64,000 bases of DNA from Halocaridina rubra (taxonomy: Eukaryota > Arthropoda > Malacostraca > Decapoda > Atyidae), in the NCBI GenBank assembly GCA_037179515.1, contig JAXCGZ010005721.1:110446-174445 (forward strand). The letters are read 5' to 3'. Shown one piece after another: positions 60,180 through 64,000 of this stretch. A model generated the notes under the pieces. That model was not told where the DNA came from. It was given only the letters and a program-made list of their open reading frames with translations, and did not search any database. Position numbers and translations under genes: made by a program. The first letter of the stretch is position 1. Every line of letters begins with the position of its first letter.

Positions 60180-60690
60180 TAATGTCATAAATGACGATGT
60201 TTTGATATCCTTTCGTTGTGATGTATTTTACATCAATTTGACTTAGATAATCAGCGTTTCTATACGATAACTTCGTCACTAGGGATGGAAGCAAGTTTTG
60301 GAAGAGTGGTATGAGGTGTTGTAGTGAGTTCATTTGATTCAGTCGCCCTTTAAGGGTACACCCTGGGTTGGGAGGGGGGGTGAAGAGGATGATTATCTGC
60401 TTACTCATTTCTGGCAACTTTAACGTGTGCTGGTGCTAGATGTAAAAGGAAAGGGCACTATCTAAGCTATAAACAGCAAAAAATTGCCCTTTTATGTAAG
60501 TATTCGAGGTAAAATAATGTCATAAATGACGATGTTTTGATATCCTTTCGTGTGTTGCATTTTACATCAATTTGACTTTGATAATTAGTGTTTCTATACG
60601 ATAACTTCGTCACTAGGGATGGAAGCGAGCGTTGGAGAGTGGTACGATGTGTTGAGGTGAGCTCATTGGATTCAGTTGCCCTTTCAGTGA
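60180..60690. repeat. Short direct duplication upstream of TMF1
   Basis: A segment with ATGTCATAAATGACGATGTTTTGATATCC occurs at about 60181 and 60519, and ATACGATAACTTCGTCACTAGG at about 60263 and 60597: two tandem copies of about 335 bp. The 58.7-kb sequence (TTTAACGTGTGCTGGT..) is related to 60418. Confidence 0.75.
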
Positions 60691-60812
60691 AAAGTATCTA
60701 TGTCCATTATCATTATTTCTTATGGAAAATGACTCGTTACATTACGCGATTTTTACATTACACGTCACTTCTGAGAACCTATCTTTGCATTATTCCAAGA
60801 ACTGGGTGTACT
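60691..60812 (-). mobile_element. Foldback family B right-end fragment
   Basis: It contains TATGGAAAATGACTCGTTAC, ACTTCTGAGAACCTATCTTT and GCATTATTCCAAGAACTGGG, matching the right end of element B2 (33640-33738). Confidence 0.65.
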
Positions 60813-60824
60813 TAACTTTGCTAA

Positions 60825-61010
60825 GGGGAACCCTTTGAGGGAGGGGGGTAAGAATAGTTCCTCTGTGTTCCCCTGCTTCTAAAAGTCGACTAAATGGGTA
60901 AGAGCGAGGGGACTGGGAATTCCCTCCTCTGCAGTTACTTCCCACAATAAATCAAAGTACTGTATTGTCTTTGCCTCAGCCACCCCCTTATAAGGAAGAA
61001 TATGGTTTTG
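60825..61010. repeat. Dispersed repeat, copy 3 (inverted)
   Basis: The inverse complement shares GGGGAACA, CTCAGCCAC and CCTTATAAGG blocks with 34030-34205, and GGGACTGGGAATTCCC with 10440-10460. Confidence 0.6.
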
Positions 61011-61019
61011 GTATAAGGA

Positions 61020-62990
61020 TGGATGGCTTACAGGAAAGAGCCCTATGCTCGTAACTCCCCATCTCCTGGTCGCTTATATTTTTGTACTCAGTGATACTTA
61101 TCATACTTGTCCTTATAAATATGAATTGAGTTAGCATTAACTACTTCCTCGCTTAGAGAATTTCAATCATCAACTACTCTTACACTAAAAAGTACTTCCT
61201 TGCACCCTGCAAAGAAGTTTTCTTACGAAGCTTCAAACTATGACCTCTAATTCAAGAGCCAGCCTTATCAAAATATCATTCCTCATCCACTCTGTTATAA
61301 CCATTAAGGAATTAAAAAACCATCACCATATCCCCCCTCCCTCTTCTAGCTTCAAGTGATGGTAAGTCTAATACCCTCAATCTCTCCTCATAACTGATAT
61401 TGCGTATTTCTGGCATCAGTTTCGTGGTATGTCTTTGAACTTTTCCAGCTTATTTATGTGCTTTTTCAAGTGTGAATTCCAAAAGAGGGCTTCATATTGA
61501 AGCATTGGCCTCACATAGGTTACATAAATATTTCTGGACATTTCCTTGTCCATGAGTCTGAAGGCTACCCTTACATTTGCTAATAAAGCATATACTGCCC
61601 TTACTATGCCATATATATATATGCATCTCCGGAGACAAATCTGCCAGTATAATTACTCCAGGACCTCTCTCATTCTCAGAATCTTGAAATCCTGCTATTG
61701 AGTATTCAAGCTGGGCCTTCCTGCACATGTACCCATTCTCATTACCTTACATTCTGAAGTATTGAATTTCATTAGCCACTCATGCACACTATATAGGCCT
61801 AACTCTTTACCACTCTTCTCGCCTCTTACTCTCTTCACAATCTTTGAATCATTTGCAAACATAAGGAACAAAAGCGGCCCTAAAACTGAACCCTATGGAA
61901 GCCTACTACTGACCCTTTTCCATTCAGATACTGACTGTCTTACTCTAACCCTTCCTTCTAAGTAAGTTTTTATCCATTCCAAGACATTTCCACCTATTCT
62001 CGCCATTACTTGCAGCTCCTTCATAAGTCTCTCATGTGGGACCCTATCAAATGCCTTCTAGAAATATGGAAATACGCAATTTGCAAAGTCCTCTTTTCCT
62101 GTAAGATCTGGCTTACCTAATCATACTATTCTAATGAGTTTGTTACTGCTGATCTGCCTTCTCTGGAGCCATGTTGTCTCACTGACAAAAAGTTGAAAGA
62201 TTACAAGTAGAGAGAGATGAATTTTCTTAGCAGTTCCTCCATAACTTTGCAGACTATACTGGTCAAGGAAACAGGCCTATAGTTTAGAGCTGCAGCTCTC
62301 CTTCCCTTTTTGAAAATAGGTATCACGTTCGCTTGATTCCAGCATCTTGGAATCTCCTCAGTTTCAGCAATTTTTCAAATACAATGCATAGTGCCATCAA
62401 TATAGATTTAGCACATTTCTTAAGTACATATGGGGATATATCATCAGGCCCTGTAGCTTTATAGGCATATATCTGCACCAACACTTTGCATACATCTGTG
62501 GCTGAAAAGATGATGTTCTCTATTACCGACCCATGAACTCCTAGCTTTGCAATCTGAGGGGGTGGGATATTTTCTGCTGTAAATACTGAATGAAATTTCT
62601 AGTTCAATTTTTTGCAGATCTCTTCATCCGTCTCTGTGATGCTTTCATCCTCTCGCTCTAAGTTTAAAACCTGCTCTTTGACCTTCAGTATTCCTCTAAT
62701 AAAGCTGTGGAAAAGTTTGGGATATTCTTTAGCCTTCCTGGTGATATCACTTTCATAATCTCTCTCTGAATCTCTTCTTTTACTAAGGTAGTAAATTCTT
62801 GCTCTTTTATATGTCAGACAGGCATTTATGTTTTATCTCCTCCTATGCCTTTTCCAGCATTTGTCTCTCCACTCCTTAGCTCTCTTACACTCATTATCAA
62901 ACCATTTCTTTCTGGCATGAATAACTCCTAATTCAAAAGATTTCGTGCATTTCTTGTACAAATTTGTTGTTAAATAGGGTCCTCTATTCA
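61020..62990 (-). mobile_element. CR1-type LINE, longest but decayed copy
   Basis: It runs from the 3' end (GAAAGAGCCCTATGCTCG, about 61035) through the RT tail, a broken RT, and further 5' than the 42.8-kb copy, through the spacer between endonuclease and RT (62350-62990). Many stops and frameshifts. The motif B region (61870-61910) is partly deleted and the FADD region is lost. Confidence 0.8.
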
Positions 62991-63099
62991 ATAACTGCAA
63001 AAACATCTATGATGATATACTCCATCAACAACACACAGTTGTCACTTTTTCTAATTGGTGGTTGATACTCTACTTTTTTTTAATATCCAACACATTATC

Positions 63100-63899
63100 T
63101 GTGTGTGTGATTACCTAATTGTGATTACCTAATTGTGTTCACGGGAAAGAGCCCAAAGCTCGTATCTTCCCGTCTCCTGATCGGTTCCATTTTAGACTTA
63201 GTGATACTTATCGTACCTGTCCTTAAAACTATGGATTGAGATAGCATTAACTACCTCCTCACTTAGCGAATTCCAATTATCAACTACTCTTACACTGAAA
63301 AAGTATTTCCTTACATCCTGCAAAGAAGTTTTCTTACGAAGCTTCAAACTATGACCTCTAGTTCTAGAGCCAGCCATATCGAAATATCGATCCCTATCCA
63401 CTCTATCATAACCATGAAGGAATTTAAAGACTGTCACCATATCCCCCCTTACTCTTCTAGCTTCGAGTGATGGCAAGTCTAATTCCCTCAGCCTCTCATC
63501 ATAACCGAGATTGCGTATTTCTGGCACCAGTTTCGTGGCATGTCTTTGAACTTTTTCAAGCTTAGCTATGTGCTTTTTCAAGTGCGGATTCCAAAAGGGG
63601 GCTGCATATTCGAGTTTTGGCCTCACATAGGTTACATAAATATTTCTGAACATTTCCTTGTCCATGTGCCTGAAGGCTACCCTTACATTTGATAAGAATG
63701 CATATGCTGCCCTTACTACGCCATTTATATGTATTTTTGGAGACAAATCTGCCAGTATGTTTACTCCTAGATCTCTCTCATTTTCTGTCTCTTGAAGTTG
63801 TACTCCAGCCACCGAGTAGTCAAGCTTGGGCCTTCTTGCACTTGTACCCATTCTCATTACCTTACATTTTGAGGTATTGAATTTCATTAGCCACTTTTC
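63100..63899 (-). mobile_element. CR1-type LINE, young 3' copy
   Basis: It contains a 229-residue open frame (63198-63887) that differs from the corresponding part of the 42790-44208 protein at only about four positions (E/K, C/Y, C/S, T/I). It is cut at 63899, where a (TG)n run joins the 3' end of a further copy. Confidence 0.9.
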
Positions 63900-63921
63900 T
63901 GTGTGTGTGTGTGTGTGTGTG

Positions 63922-64000
63922 TAACTACCTAACTGTGTTTACGGGAAAGAGCCCAAAGCTCGTAACTTTCCATCTCCTTGTCACTTCCATTTTGTACTTA
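63922..64000 (-). mobile_element. CR1-type LINE 3' end, runs off the window
   Basis: AACTGTGTTTACGGGAAAGA and GCCCAAAGCTCG are the 3' UTR of the same family, placed directly beyond the (TG)n at 63901-63921. Confidence 0.8.

Overview
This is a eukaryotic nuclear window, best explained as a decapod crustacean genome. A crab is plausible, but I cannot fix the species. The signs are GT-AG introns, long (TA)n, (GA)n and (AAT)n microsatellites, several LINE families, tRNA-derived SINEs and many Tigger/pogo-like DNA transposons. There is no prokaryotic-style gene organisation, CRISPR array or operon.

One host gene spans most of the window on the minus strand: an orthologue of TMF1 (TATA element modulatory factor, also ARA160), a Golgi coiled-coil tether. 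Thirteen coding exons can be read from the start codon at 58150 down to 4107. Every junction has AG/GT splice signals and the reading phases agree throughout. Together they encode about 862 residues: the N-terminal MSWF segment, the ESENFF segment, a long acidic Ser-rich linker and the first heptads of the coiled coil. The rest of the coiled coil and the C-terminal domain must lie beyond the left edge. The 5' UTR exon was not located.

Almost everything else is transposon sequence inside TMF1 introns. Positions 1-4100 hold LTR-like repeats with a broken gag-like frame, a tRNA SINE and a CR1-type fragment. Positions 4.7-10.4 kb hold an old minus-strand endonuclease/RT LINE split by a younger plus-strand Jockey-like LINE. 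Exon-dense DNA runs from 10.5 to 19.2 kb and from 37.6 to 40.3 kb. The 18.5-kb intron 5 (19.2-37.6 kb) and 17.7-kb intron 1 (40.3-58.0 kb) are packed with foldback elements whose inverted ends start CAGTG and resemble Tigger ends. These elements sit end to end like beads, joined by (TA)n tracts. One of them contains a tandem array of about ten 160-bp units. The region 46.4-49.8 kb contains a direct duplication and an 0.8-kb-arm palindrome. From 60 to 64 kb there are CR1-type LINE copies, one almost identical to the RT frame at 42.8-44.2 kb.

I found no new biochemical system. The most interesting signals are the (TA)n-linked chains of inverted-repeat transposons, the tandem expansion inside one of them, the nested palindromes within a transcribed intron, and a TMF1 linker with three copies of a Ser-x-Ile-Glu-Val motif.
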